Below, one piece after another: positions 1-11,700 of a stretch of DNA of 64,000 bases (position 1 is the stretch's first letter; each line of letters starts with the position of its first letter). Location of the stretch: the NCBI GenBank assembly GCA_015847255.1, contig JADLZK010013162.1, positions 124,001 to 188,000 on the forward strand, read 5' to 3'. This DNA is from Hyparrhenia diplandra (Eukaryota; Streptophyta; Magnoliopsida; Poales; Poaceae). A model generated the notes under the pieces. That model was not told the DNA's origin. It searched no databases and worked only from the letters and a program-made list of their open reading frames with translations. A program made the translations under genes and the position numbers.

Positions 1-177
1 CCACCCCCACCTTCCGTCCCCGTTCCCGTCCCCTGCTCGTGCGTTCTCTTCCCCTCTCGCTCTCCGACTCCGACGACTGGTGGGGCTCCGCCTCCGCCTC
101 CGCCTCCGCCGCCTCCGCCCTAAGCCAGGTTGCCGAGGTTTTAGTTGGTCTCTTCTCCGGCGACGAGTACCTACCAG
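1..177 (+). other. Probable 5' UTR exon of the RMD5-like gene
   Basis: C-rich sequence with a run of GCCTCC repeats at about 88-119, typical of grass 5' UTRs. It contains no extended conserved protein. A consensus donor (CCAG|GTAC) lies at 177/178. The matching acceptor (ATCCAG|GTAG) is at 3396/3397, ten bases before the RMD5-like start codon. I infer that the two are joined by a 3.2 kb 5' UTR intron. The true transcription start may lie outside the window. Confidence 0.5.
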
Positions 178-3100
178 GTACTTCCACCCCTTCTCTTCCC
201 TTCCTTCAAGCTGAGCGCCGAAACCCTAACCTAAAGCTATTAGCTATTTGATAACCCTCCAAACTTAGAAGTTTTTGCAGAAAAAAAAAAATGGGTGTAC
301 ATGTGTACACCGATGTCCCTATACTGGATCCGAGGATCCGCCCCTGTATGCTAGCCACATTCTGTACTCGTCCTTATCTATTTTTGTTATTAGATAGATC
401 TGCTATATATTTGCATGGATGAACGGTGGTGCTTTTTCAATTACTCGTACTTCTTCTATGATATTTTTTGAATTCTACTTCTTCTATGATATATATAGAG
501 CTTAGAGATTTTGCACTCACTTGAGCAACTACGGTAGCCGAATTGATAAGATTTCACTGGAAGAGCAAATTGCTTGCATTCTGTCCCCTCTGAATGATGT
601 TCATCTGTTATTTCCAGCAATACCATTTTTCTATCGTTACTTACCTCCCTCTGTCTAACTATCTTAACAAACTAATTTATGTCTGCCTAGCTATCGATCA
701 GTTATTGCAGGCGAGTACAGTATTTATTAAACTGTCCACAAGCATGCGTTTATTTTGAACAAAATATTCCTTTTTGCACTATCATTAGGAACCCGTCTGA
801 TCTAGTAGGTTTTATTGAGTGGCTCCAAGTGCTGATTTGCTACAGCATTGTGTGATTGCTGGATAAGGTCCTTCCAGTTTGATTCAAAACATAGGTTCAA
901 TACATGTAGGACTGTAGGAGAGCACAAAAGGCTTGGTCACTACGGATTTTTTTTAAAAGAAAAAGAAAACACCTTAGTCAGGCATTAGTAAACTTTTCCT
1001 GGAGACATTTGCAAGCTTTGGCAGCAGGAGATGGTGGGTCGCATAAATTATGCTAATTGGCTGATTAAGAACTTTTGCCACATATTATCTATTTGCCACA
1101 TATTGATCATGATTAAAAGCAGTGGATCTTGTTTGTGTACAAGCTAGCTGAATGGGACACTTTCCTGTGCACTTTTACAGATTGATTTTGTGCTCCTGAT
1201 CAAGCAAAGCAAGGTGAGGCTCACCAAGTGATATTCGTTGTGCACCAAGGAGAGGACCAAGGTCAGATTGATGCGCTCTGTGTTTTCATTACTAGAATAC
1301 TTACTAGTGTAATTCGGTTCTGATTGATGTACTCTGTGTTCATTACTAGTAGTGGCTGCTGATTTCTGCAAAAATTAAGACTATGCATGCCAATTAATAT
1401 TTTCTTTAGCATGTTGTTCTCCTGTCTGTTTGATGTTTCTGAAACAGCAGTACTTCACTCAGTGCATATGTTTCCTAGACATGTTACTTTTGTTGCTGTT
1501 GGAGAACTAAAAGTGCCATGTGCAGACTTGCCAACCTGATCATTTATTTGCTATTATATAACTTGAGTTGTTATTTAAAGGGTTTGGTCACTGATTTCTC
1601 TGTGCTTATTTCTTTGTTTGTTGATTTCTGCAAAAAAAAAAAATTAAGACTATGAATTCTTGTCTGTTTGGTGTTTCTGAAAGAGCAGTATCTTGAAGCA
1701 ATAGTTTCTGAAACAACGTACTTGTCTCTTCTTGTGCTAGTTAAGTTTAGTTCTTGCTGGTTGCAGCTGGAGTCTAACTTGACCCCTCTGCAGCTCAGTT
1801 TTTGTTGCAGGTTGTAGCTAGTTATGTCAGCTAGCTTAATTTTTGAATTTATAAATTTATAAATACATAGGTAGGCGAAAATCTCAGCTTGTTTCTGTTT
1901 GCAACTTTTAGATAATGGGCTCTAGGGCGCACTCCAGTGCCGTGGCTCCCGCACTGGGGGGTCAGGGGAGGGGTGATTAGCGCCAGTGCCTTACCTCGCA
2001 GCGTGCAATATGCAAGGCTGGGGCTCGAACCCTTCCGGTCACAAGGCGGTAAAGCACTACCGCTTGCACCAGGGCCGCCCCTCTAGATAATAGGCTCTAG
2101 GAAGGAGAAAATTAGGAAATTACAGATGGAAGAAGATGATGATGATGAATTGTTTTTTCTATCAGTGTTCCTGCCATACTTGAATGCCTGAATGATGAGA
2201 AGAGGCCAGTTTCCGAGTATACTGGTGCTAAAAAGTGAAGGAAATTCTAGAGGGGGAATTGGTGTAAATCTGAGTTACTTACCAGAACACAATGCATAGT
2301 TTCATCTAACCACTGCAAGGTGTATCTAGGCAATAAGGCTCTCTCCTACAAGCCTGGGTGTGTCCCTGATACTTTGCCAAAGCAGTGAAGGGTGTAGAAG
2401 AAAGAATTGTGAGAGGGAATCAAAGAAGGGGTAGTTATCCTGTTGCTGCCAGTTTGGGAAGGGGGCAACAGGAAAATGAGTGGTGGCGCTGTATCGCATT
2501 AATGTAAAAGACCTGCATGAAGGTCGGGGCCTACATTGTATCTACTGTAGTTTACGGGGTGTATTTGATAGCTACAGCCCTCCAAGAGTATGACAAGGAC
2601 ACTCACACAAGACACAAACGGACATTGGATTGTTACTGATGGAATGCCTGCAGCTTTTCTGTTTTCTCTTCTATTTATACAGAGCTGAATGTTACATTCA
2701 AATATGGTATGATAATCTCCTAATTAATGCATTCAATGCCTTTATGATCTGCCTATTATCATCATCTATAAGCTAAAATCTAGGTAGCAGTAATAGCAAA
2801 TAACCTATTGCACACACAAGATTATTGCTAAAAAGTATTGTTTGGGCCAGCCCCATCTCTTCTCCTTCCCCTTTCTTTTTATTACAACAGCAACAAAGCC
2901 CTTCAGTACCAAGCAAGCCATTTCAATTTTTTCCCCTTTTCATTTTTCTTCTCCTTTCTCTTCTACCTGCTTCTGTTTTGCTGTTTCTTATGATGTGTAT
3001 GGTGTCACCTAGGCCTTTGTTACCATTTCTTGCCTTGACAACCTTAAGACCATTGGACATTCATTTCTTTGTTACCTTTTAATAGTAGCTCTTAAATATT

Positions 3101-3396
3101 CTTCATGAAAACATAGTAGTTCCTGCGTTAACGCGATTTGCAAACTTATCTGCTGTTTAAATTGCAGACCGTATACTTGTATGCTATCCTATCTGCTGGC
3201 ATATGTATACATAGACTCGAGGTCAGTGATGCATTGGGCTGGCCTCCATGTTGAATTTATGCTATGATTTTTTTTATTTCAAAAAGCGCAGTGATCTATT
3301 AGTAGTTTGATTTCATGTGATGCATCTTTCTAATATTCTTGATAGTGATTTTCTCAATGAAATAATTGGTTACATGATGTTTTTGGTCATATCCAG
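178..3396 (+). other. Long 5' UTR intron, AT-rich, with a SINE inside
   Basis: T-rich sequence with no conserved coding segment, running from the donor at 178 to the acceptor at 3396. It carries near-duplicate stretches (ACTCTGTGTT...CATTACTAG at about 1276 and 1330; TTTCTGCAAAAA...TTAAGACTATG at about 1363 and 1626). It also carries the SINE described separately. Small ORFs here, such as 2825-3082, look spurious. Confidence 0.45.
1927..2084 (-). mobile_element. tRNA-derived SINE with target-site duplication
   Basis: Read on the minus strand it begins GGGGCGGCCCTGGTGCAAGC, which holds an A-box-like TGGTGCAAGCGG. About 40 bases on there is a B-box-like GGGTTCGAGCC. These are the two internal RNA polymerase III promoter boxes of tRNA-derived SINEs. 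The body is GC-rich, unlike the surrounding intron. It is bounded by a 17 bp direct repeat, AGATAATGGGCTCTAGG at 1910-1926 and the same with one mismatch at 2085-2101. That repeat defines both ends and indicates a fairly recent insertion. The sequence resembles grass SINE families as I remember them; the exact family is not assigned. Confidence 0.8.
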
Positions 3397-3406
3397 GTAG
3401 CTGCTA

Positions 3407-4579
3407 ATGGAGATCGACGGCCTCAGAGAAGGATTTGATCGAGTTGCTGAGAAACATTCATTATCTTCTGCTAAAGCTTTGGAAGCTGTTGATCAAATAG
3501 TGAATGAAGTTGGAGCAGGCTATTGTGAAGCTGCAGATGATGAATACAGATTCTACTGGAAATGTTGACCACCCATCTATCCTCGCAGAACTGAAAGCTA
3601 AGCTGAATGAAATGGCACCACTAAACCAACTTGAAGGCAGCCAAAGGAGCTCAATGTTGCCCTGAGCAAATATCTTAAGCTGCTTGAGAAGTCTTTCAAT
3701 CCAGATATATCTAAGGCATACAGAAATGTGGATTTTGGAGGTTCATACAGTAAACAATATCATAGCCAATCACTTCTACCGCCAAGGCCTCTTTGACCTT
3801 GGTGACATGTTCGCCCATGAATGTGGGAATTAGGTGGAGCTTCCTTGAAGCTACCGTTTCAGGAGATGTATGCTATCCTTGAAGCCATGAAAGCGAAACC
3901 TTGAGCCTGCCCTCAGTTGGGCTGCCAAAAACCATGACCAGCTGTTGCAGAATGGGTCTATGCTGGAGTTCAAACTTTATCAGCTTCAGTTTGTTGAAAT
4001 ACTGTCCAAAGGCAGTAAGGATGTGGCCAAAGATGAGGCTATTTTATATGCTAGGACTCACTTGGTCCCCTTTGCACCCGTGCACAAGGGCCGAATTCCA
4101 AGCTAATGGCTTGCCTTCTATGGTTTGGCCGGATGGATCAATCGCCATATTCTGAGTTATTGTCATCCGAAAGCATTGGGAGAAGCTAGCTGAGGAGCTC
4201 ACCCATCAATTCTGTAGCCTTCTGGGCCAGTCTACAGAGAGCCCACTGAGTGTTGCGGTATCAGCTGGTTTTCAAGGACTACCAACCCTGCTGAAGCTGA
4301 CACAAGTCATGGCTGCGAAGAAGCAGGAATGGCAAGTTATGAAGCAGCTCCCTGTCCCCATAGACATTGGGCCAGAATTCCAGTATCACTCTGTCTTTGT
4401 GTGCCCGGTGCTGAGGGAGCAGTCCAGTGACGAGAACCCCCAATGCGGATGCCCTGTGGACATGTTGTGTCCCAAGCAGTCCATCATGAAGCTGTCCAAA
4501 AAGCAGTTCGAGGCCCTTCAAGTGCCCCTACTGCCCCTCGGAGGCTGTGGCGTCGCATTGCAAGGAGCTGCATTTCTAG
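3407..4579 (+). pseudogene. RMD5: RMD5/GID2-like CTLH-RING E3 ubiquitin ligase subunit, reading frame broken by many small indels
   Basis: The plant RMD5 homologue is a RING subunit of the CTLH/GID ubiquitin ligase complex. Three frames together give an almost complete protein. The N-terminus is MEIDGLREGFDRVAEKHS. A LisH-like segment around HTVNNIIANHFYRQG follows, then a CTLH segment around AMKAKTLEPALSWAAKNHD. Next are SPLSVAVSAGFQGLPTLLKL and a C-terminal RING with CPVLREQSSDENP, the MRMPCGHVVS core and CPYC, ending at TAG 4577-4579. The frame breaks about ten times. Examples are C5 for an expected C6 at 4437-4441, A5 for A4 at 4498-4502, CCC for CC at 4471-4473, and a missing A near 3642. 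Reading from the ATG gives only 53 residues before TGA at 3566. Splice sites and 3' UTR look normal, so sequencing error is a serious alternative to true decay. Confidence 0.8.
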
Positions 4580-5764
4580 ATGTGCTAATCTTTTCTGGCT
4601 GTCCAAAACTCCAAAACCTGTTTTAGCTTCCCCTCCTGTTCCCTGTTGCACCAGTCCAGTAACTTATGTGCCTCTGTAATATAAACATCTACGTCTGGAT
4701 AAACATGTAGTTTCGTCTGTAATTTGTACAGTTGCATCTTCCAGTGTGTTGCTTAAAGTCTCTTCTGTGAATTCAAGGAACTTGACAGTGTTGCTGGACG
4801 ATTGGGCTGGTTGATGTAAAGTGTGGTTTATTTTCAACCAAAAAAAAAAAAAAAGGAAAAATGGGGCTGTGGGGCTCTTCTGATATCATAGTACCCTGTT
4901 ATGTCGATTGGTTGAAACTGTATTCTTTGTTTTGGTCGTGGCACAGTAGGATCTTCTGGTGCACCAGTAGGATCATCGCATCAGTTAGATGTGCATATTC
5001 CCCCGCTTCCTTCAGGCGTCTTTCTCAGGATTCTGGTGCGTTACGATGTGGGTGTTGCAGACGGCACGAAACGGGAGAGCGTGAGCTCGACCACGGCGTT
5101 GTCTAGCCAGAGCACTGAATGCAGGTGGTACGAGGGGGTTTATACTGCTTATAAGCTGGTTGATGTCATTTTGTTGTGAGGAAAAAAACGTTGTCCCATG
5201 ACTCATAAGCTGTTCAAGCGAACATAAAGAGTCATTGCAGTGTGTGCCGACCTCGCCATGGGCATGTACTCTCCGGCGTGCCACTCCCAATTGGTACCAA
5301 AAAGGCCAAGGCGATGGAGGCTCAGCTCAAAACGCAATGAGGTGGCAATATGATTTTTAAGAGAACCTCTCTTGATGGGCACACCTTAGATGCCTTTCAT
5401 ATAAATTTTTTAGATGATAACTGTTTTCAAAGACAGTTTTCTAAGAGTCCGCCCTTTTGAAATAGATCAGCAATCACCATGGTCAAAAAGTCTTTTCATG
5501 TGCAGAGTTGCATACTCATGCTCAGCAGCAGAGGCAAGGGCTTCATGGATATAAGATGATAACATGTGATTCTGAAACAAAATGGTCAGCAGGCGATTCT
5601 TCTAGTAATGGAAACCATAAAGTGATGGATTGTAGCCAAAAAAAAACTCAAATTACTCATCGTTTTCAGTATCACACACGAAAATGTAAAAAACATCTTC
5701 AGCAATTATTAATACAACATCTAGATCAGTTGTGTACTGCTACTGTTCTGACGACATAGATAAA
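4580..5764. other. 3' UTR of the RMD5-like gene, then intergenic DNA
   Basis: About 4580-4850 is the likely 3' UTR, with AATATAAACATC and GGATAAACATG as possible polyadenylation signals near 4677-4705. An A-run follows at 4840-4854. I see no supported gene in 4861-5764. The ORFs there overlap on both strands and show no family resemblance. Confidence 0.4.
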
Positions 5765-6879
5765 TCAAAAGAGGAGGTGTGGGTAAACCGATATCTGCGA
5801 TGGCCATGCGAAGATTGATCCATCCATTGCTGTATAGCTAAACACGGCCCCGAGAGGCACCTCCCACCCTGGAGGGAATGATAACCAGCGGCGCCCAGGA
5901 ACAGGAGACGCAACATAAACTCAGTTCTCCTCCACGCCACAGCTCGCCACTTCTAGGCACGCGGCAGCGGTCTTCCCGGCGTGGTCCACGAACAAGCTGT
6001 ATGCCCCGATGCTCTCCACTTCCCTCCCACCTCCCGCGCCATGTCAGCCCCGTACACGGCCACCTCGCTCACCCTCCTCGTCGGCATGATGGGGCCTGAT
6101 TTCGGTTTCGGCTCCAGCATGAAGAGCACCAGCATTAGCCGGTCCCCGGCAGCAGCTGGAGCAGGGCCCGAAGCACCACTATTGAAGGCGGTGGCGTCCG
6201 GGAGGCCGGCGGTGGGCAGCATTTGGACGGTCTGGGTTTGGGCGCTGCCGCAGGGGCGGAACTCCAGCAGCTGCGCGCGATCGGTCAAACCGAGCACGCG
6301 CCCGCGGAATTCGAGGACGCCCGTGACGAAGGAGGAGGAGCAGGGCAGGCTGTGCTTGGTCCACCTGGGACCGGCCGAGGCGCTGGGGTTGGGGTTTGGG
6401 TTTGGGCCGGGGAAGGGGAGGGAGAAGAAGGCGTATTTGGAGTGGAAGACGAGGTGGGACGCCGTGAGGGCGGCGTAATGGTACGCGAAGAGATGGGACG
6501 GAGCGTGACCTCGTGGCGTTGGACGCCGGTGAGAGCGTCGATGATGATGATGCAGGATTCCCCTCGGATGCGCCTCGGCGGTGGAAGAGGTGGTGGCCGC
6601 GAGAGGCAGACAGAAGGCTCACGCCTCCGCGGCGGTGAGTCGGCGTGAGTACGCGAGCGGCTGCGCGGGGACAGCCTGGGAGAAGGGGACGACGCTGCGG
6701 GATCTGCGTGAGGAGGAGGCGAGGCCAGGGCTGAGGGGAAGCCCGGGCGCGGAGGCAGCGCCAGGGCACAGCCAGGTGCCGCGAAGGCGTAGATCGAGCG
6801 GATGCAGGGGAAGGAGGCGGCGCAGGACCTCCGAGGAGGCAGCTCGGGCAGGCCGCCCCAGTCACTGGAACTCCGTCAT
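5765..6879 (-). pseudogene. F-box/DUF295-type protein gene, degraded
   Basis: Minus-strand reading in three alternating frames reconstructs one protein of the F-box plus DUF295 type, putatively an SCF substrate adaptor. It starts near ATG 6879-6877 (MTEFQ). An F-box-like DWGGLPELP follows after a one-base shift. The middle includes AALTASHLVFHSKYAFF, then VTGVLEFRGRVLGLTDRAQL, GDRLMLVLFMLEPKPKSG and RRVSEVAVYGADMAREVGGK. The C-terminal part is VESIGAYSLFVDHAGKTAA and then GWEVPLGAVFSYTAMDGSIF, ending at TGA (complement of 5765-5767). The total span, about 370 codons, is the usual family length. Lesions include a frame change around the GGKW segment near 6025 and an in-frame TGA after VEEN near 5905, where the family usually has Cys. 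The stop is a base substitution, so this copy is more likely truly dead than the other broken genes. Family assignment is by recalled pattern only. Confidence 0.6.
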
Positions 6880-7053
6880 CCCGCGGGCCTGCCGGCGGCG
6901 AGCCAGCGCGTCCCCAGGAAGGAGGTAGTGCGCCGGTGGCCCCACTGTCGTTGGTGTGTGGTGTTGGTGGTTCAGCCGCGTTGGACGCCGACTTCAGGCC
7001 GATTGTCAGCTGTCAAGTGCTGGGACAAACGGGCTGGAAGGATAAATTCCCTC

Positions 7054-7872
7054 GGGGCATGTTTGGAACCCAGGAATAAAAAACATAGGAATATGAAAAA
7101 AAATACAGGAATGAGATGAGTGTGTAATGGTAAAAGCAGAAAAAAGAAAAACACGGGGAAATAACTAAGAAGGGTGTTTGAAGCATGAATGTATAACCGA
7201 GTTTTTTTTTTGACGTACCATTGTCATGTATTCTATTAAGGGAAATTAGGGTGTTTACACGTGGCATGCCTTGGCCAAAAGAATTGGCCGAAGCATACAA
7301 AGCACACATACAAGAATCACCGGCTTCCAGCGATTGGTGCGAAACGGATGTGCAAAAGTAGCTGTAGTCTTGCGGCGAAGGTTCTTTAGCTCACGCTGGA
7401 GTGCATGGCCTAGTCGAGGTGCGTCCCCTCAAGCTTGCTATAGCGGCGGCAAGCATAAAGACTGTGAATGATAAAGAGCCATTATTAATGATAGAGTCAT
7501 TATTAGTGCTTAATGAAATGATATACTGTGTTAGTTGCACATTTTTTTCCATGGCTCTCACATGTGGAGCGACTAGACCAGGACAACATCTTTCTCTACG
7601 CAGTTAGCGCATAATCGAACTACGTACCTACACATTAGTAGTTACCTGGCTCTTTTTTACGATTGTGGGACCCATGCACTTACTCATCCACCTGCTTTTG
7701 CCAGCAGACTACCATGCATCAGATGTACTATTACTTTGGTCACCTCGGGCTTCAGCGAAGGAAACAAAAACAAGAGATTGGAGTGGAGTTTTGCTTTCCC
7801 GTGAAATTGCAAAGAAGCTACAGTGTTCTATAGGAAAGGAAAGTTTATTTTCCTGTGTTCGAAACGCTCTTC
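7054..7872. mobile_element. Possible MITE with inverted ends, interrupted by LINE-like 3' sequence
   Basis: The left end GGGGCATGTTTGGAACCCAG at 7054 resembles, in reverse complement, the segment ending near 7872 (GAGCGTTTCGAACACAGG). Between them, 7201 begins a T-run (GTTTTTTTTTTGACGTACC). This followed by sequence such as TTCTATTAAGGG looks like the poly(A) end of a minus-strand LINE or retrocopy. I infer an insertion into an older Tourist-like element. The ends are imperfect and no clean target-site duplication is established. Confidence 0.3.
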
Positions 7873-8019
7873 TATCCTCCGATTCCTCAGTTTTTGTTTC
7901 CTTCAATTTTCCTGCAAAAATACTTCATTTCAAACGGCCCCTCAACTCTTCTCATTCACCAGGAAACCAAAATGCTCCGTCAGATTTCTTCTCAATCAGT
8001 CCTTTGAGATAATTTTCAG

Positions 8020-8787
8020 CCCTACTCTCTCCCTAGTGGCAAGTGATCAACTAGAAGAGATGAATCAAATTTTAAATGACTTGAACCTAGATGAGCTGTC
8101 AAATGATTCCTGGACATACTCTTGGGGTAACAACAGATACAACGGTAAGAAAGCCTACAAGAAGATGAATGAAACGGACCCACTTCTCCCCTGTACAAAT
8201 GGATTTGGAAAGCTAGTAACCTGGGTAACCAAAAGTTTTTCTTTTGGTTCTTTGGTTTCTGAGTAAATACCGTAAAACCTACTCAAAAGAAAAAAAATAT
8301 GAGCCTACCCGGTTACAATTGTGTTCTCCGTAACCATGATTGTGAGGAAACTTATTTTCATCTTTTCTTTGACTGCAACTTCAGCAAAGCATGCTGGAAT
8401 ACCCTGAATATCCTATGGGATACTAATCTGAGCCCCATTGATATGTTCCTCGAGCCGCGACATGATTTTTGAGAGCATAATCTTCAGGGAAATAGTCATC
8501 TATACTTGTTTGTCCATCTGGAAAACAAGGACCAAGGTAATGTTTGATAATGACAGAAATGAGGTGGATGTTTGGAAGATAACCTTCATCGAAGAATTTG
8601 CCTTAGTTTGCATTAAGGCAAAACCAAGCAAGAGTATCTTGTTACAAAACTGGAGAGATAGCTATGTATAGGCTTCTTTTTTTGTTGGACCTTGTTGCCT
8701 TGTAACTTTTTTTTTTACCCATTCTTTCATTTAATTTTAAAAAAGGTTGGGGCTCCCCGGCGGTTCGGGTCGAAAAAAAAAAAAAAA
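8020..8787 (+). mobile_element. 3' fragment of an L1-type LINE (reverse-transcriptase zinc-binding region)
   Basis: Interrupted plus-strand frames give the region after the reverse transcriptase of grass L1 LINEs. Around 8074-8140 there is SNDSWTYSWGNNRYNGKKAY. At 8300-8400 there is the zf-RVT signature: YNCVLRNHDCEETYFHLFFD followed by CNFSKACW. It ends with a short 3' UTR (GGGGCTCCCCGGCGGTTCGG at 8750) and a 15-base A-run at 8773-8787, which marks the 3' end. Frames are broken by stops and indels, so this is a dead 5'-truncated copy. Confidence 0.7.
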
Positions 8788-11700
8788 GGTTTAAAAGTCG
8801 GCATGTTGAGTCTCTAGGCTCACCTCTCCAAGGCAAAACTTTCCAGTGGAGGACGCTCGAGCTAGTAAAATGTTGAAAATGCGGGTAACAAGGCTTTTCT
8901 TATAAAAGTTGTTTCACATTTGTCAACCGGTTTGTCTGCCACCTTTGTATATGCTTAATATAATTTTAAAGCTTCTAAATATACTCTCACGAGCTTTAAA
9001 GAATCTATCCAGGTTTTTCGTCTCTCATTATTCCTAGGAATTGTTCTCATGATTTTTAGAAATCTTAGAGACATTTTTTGTGGTAGCCAAGGTAGAGAGG
9101 CAATTTAAATTCAAAAGGAAAATTCAACCACAGCAAAAATAATTATTGGACTTTATTTGCTTATATGTATCCATGGGCCTTAAACTTAGGGCCTACGACT
9201 GCTTACTCTTAGCGGAAGAAACCCCAAAGGCCTTCAATTCGAAAGCCCAGTCTAATCGATCCAGTTCAACTTGGGGTCCAGATTTTGACTCCTGCTCCCA
9301 GCCCGCTAAGTCAACGATTTTAAAGGATCGGGAGCTCAGTTCGAGAAGCTGAAATCGAGGGGAGAAGATTCCTGTCAGTGGAAGCAAAGGTGAAGTACGC
9401 TGTCTTCTTCCTAATCAAAATCAAGTGCGTGCTTCACATGTACTCACACGCCTCCCCAAGCTGGCAAGCTGGATCATATTGGTCTCATCGCAAGGCACTT
9501 CGATTCACGCGTGCCTTAATCAGGGGCAGTACTACGTGCAGATCGAAATGACACCAATGCAAGAATCGATCCATGTACAGGGACAGATCCATCGATCGGA
9601 GTATTCAATTGGGTTTTCATCACACACAACACTAGCTAGTTTTATGGAAAACTTCATGCATGGGCAGTTTTCCTAATTTTCAAGTGACTGGAACCCCAGC
9701 AGTACGTATATTTTAAATTTCAAGCACTTTTGGGCATTTGGAGTCGAATATTAATCCACGTAGTCGGAGCAACGTCAGAACCCGGGCAGTTTTAGTTAAG
9801 TGTGAACAGGGCATTGGCGTATGGACAGGGATAGTCGTGATGTACCCCACTCATTAGCGTCACTAGTTTATTTTATTTTATTTTATTGTACTCCCTACCT
9901 ACTGGCAAGAGAGATAATCTAATTATTCAGTTTGTATAATTTGTGATGCTTAGCTTGCTATCTAGCTAGCTATACAGTTATCCTTGACAATAAAGTATGA
10001 TTTGCCTATATAATATGCTAGCTAGCCACCTAGCTTACTAATCAAGAATATTGCGTATTAATTGCTAGATCTGAAGAGATGCCAAAAAATATATGTGCAC
10101 CGAGGGATGATACATAATTAAATTATTAATCCCTCTAGGTTTAAATAACTGATGTTTTCAGGGCGTTATAAATCAATTATTCCAAGGTTACAGGGTTGTT
10201 CGACCCGATTGTTTTTTTGCGGTTGATAGCTGACTGATGTTGTTTTGTTGTGAGAAAAAATAATGTACCCCACCGATAAGTCGGCCTGATAAATTCAAGT
10301 GAATAGATATGTGTTAAGCTTGGATATTTGTTGTTTAGAAATTAAGTTCCATAACAGTACACTTGTACAATCTTTTTATAAACATATACTCTCTGTATCA
10401 CAATTAGATGATGTACACAACTAGATGATGTTTAGGACAGCGACAGTCCTCAAAGTACAACTTTGACTTCTTTTTTTCATAAAATATTTATTAGAAAGGT
10501 ATATATGTATATTTTTTATGAAATTAATTTTCAAGACAAATCTATTGATATAATTTTTACATTTCGAAAGTCAACAACTTAAAAGTTATTCATGACTTAT
10601 ATTCCCAATATTTGATCGAAACCTTGTACAAAACATCACCTAATTGTGATACCGAGGGAGTGCAAAGAAATATTGGCGAAAGTATTCTTTTGATGAAGAC
10701 CATGCATGTTAATGTTCCTTGTGTATTATTGGATAGAGTACTCCCTCCCGGGGTTTACATAAACTTCTTGGCATCACTAAACACTTAGGGTCCATTTATC
10801 TTGGCTAATGTTTTCTTTTCGAAGTTGTCCTTATAAAAGATTCTGATGAAAAGCTGATCGAAGTGGATCAAATTTCCTTTGGATTACTGGTTTATGAATT
10901 AAATGAAATGTATACCTCCAAATATAGTCTCCAATAAGCCAACAAAAAGCAACACAACTTTTTATTTTGAAAAGACTAATTTTAATAACTACTAACTCCG
11001 CTCCAAACTGTAGTTATATACAATTCAAACTTGGAGACAACCGGCCCCAACAATTATATATGCCAAGCAACTTATTTTTCCATCTTCTTTTTTTTTTTTA
11101 AAGCTAGTTATGAAGACCTAAGTGTCATTATCAGCTGAAGCTAGCGGTCACGTATACATCGGCATGCAAGGGGGCGTGTCTTCATATGTGTTCACATAAT
11201 TAATATCGATAGATGTTGATTAGAGTGGAGAAACAGCAACGATTGATATCTTGGTGTGGACACAATACTAATATTGTGATTACAGAAGCATATTTTTTGG
11301 ACTGATGTGTAACTAATCCAAGAAAATCAGTGGCTGAATGGATATACTATATGGCTTGTCCTTGTCAGGAATTCAGGATAAGCCTGCACAAGTCAAGTGC
11401 TGCACAAACAAAAATAGCCTTTTGCATTCATATGTAGCATTTTAAAGTTTGCTCTAGAGATAGCAGTGGGCGGATGATCATGATGCACACAAACACTTTG
11501 CTTTCTCTAGATATTTATTTGTTATTGGTTCATTCATCGATCGATCCTTCCCGACCAGAAATTAAGGAAATAAACTAACAAGGTGAGAATGCATGCATGT
11601 GAACAAAACTGAACAAGGCTATTTTTGCTTAATTCGATCGTTGAGCGCGAGGGTCTCGCACGTCACATGGTATGGTATGAGCATTTGGAATTGGAATAAT

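Noticed and set aside
2010..2075. tRNA-like promoter boxes
   Set aside because: They belong to a SINE with target-site duplication; no cloverleaf of a functional tRNA is present.
6223..6648. Plus-strand open frames over the F-box remnant
   Set aside because: The minus strand carries recognisable F-box/DUF295 segments. The plus frames are Gly/Glu/Val-rich shadows.
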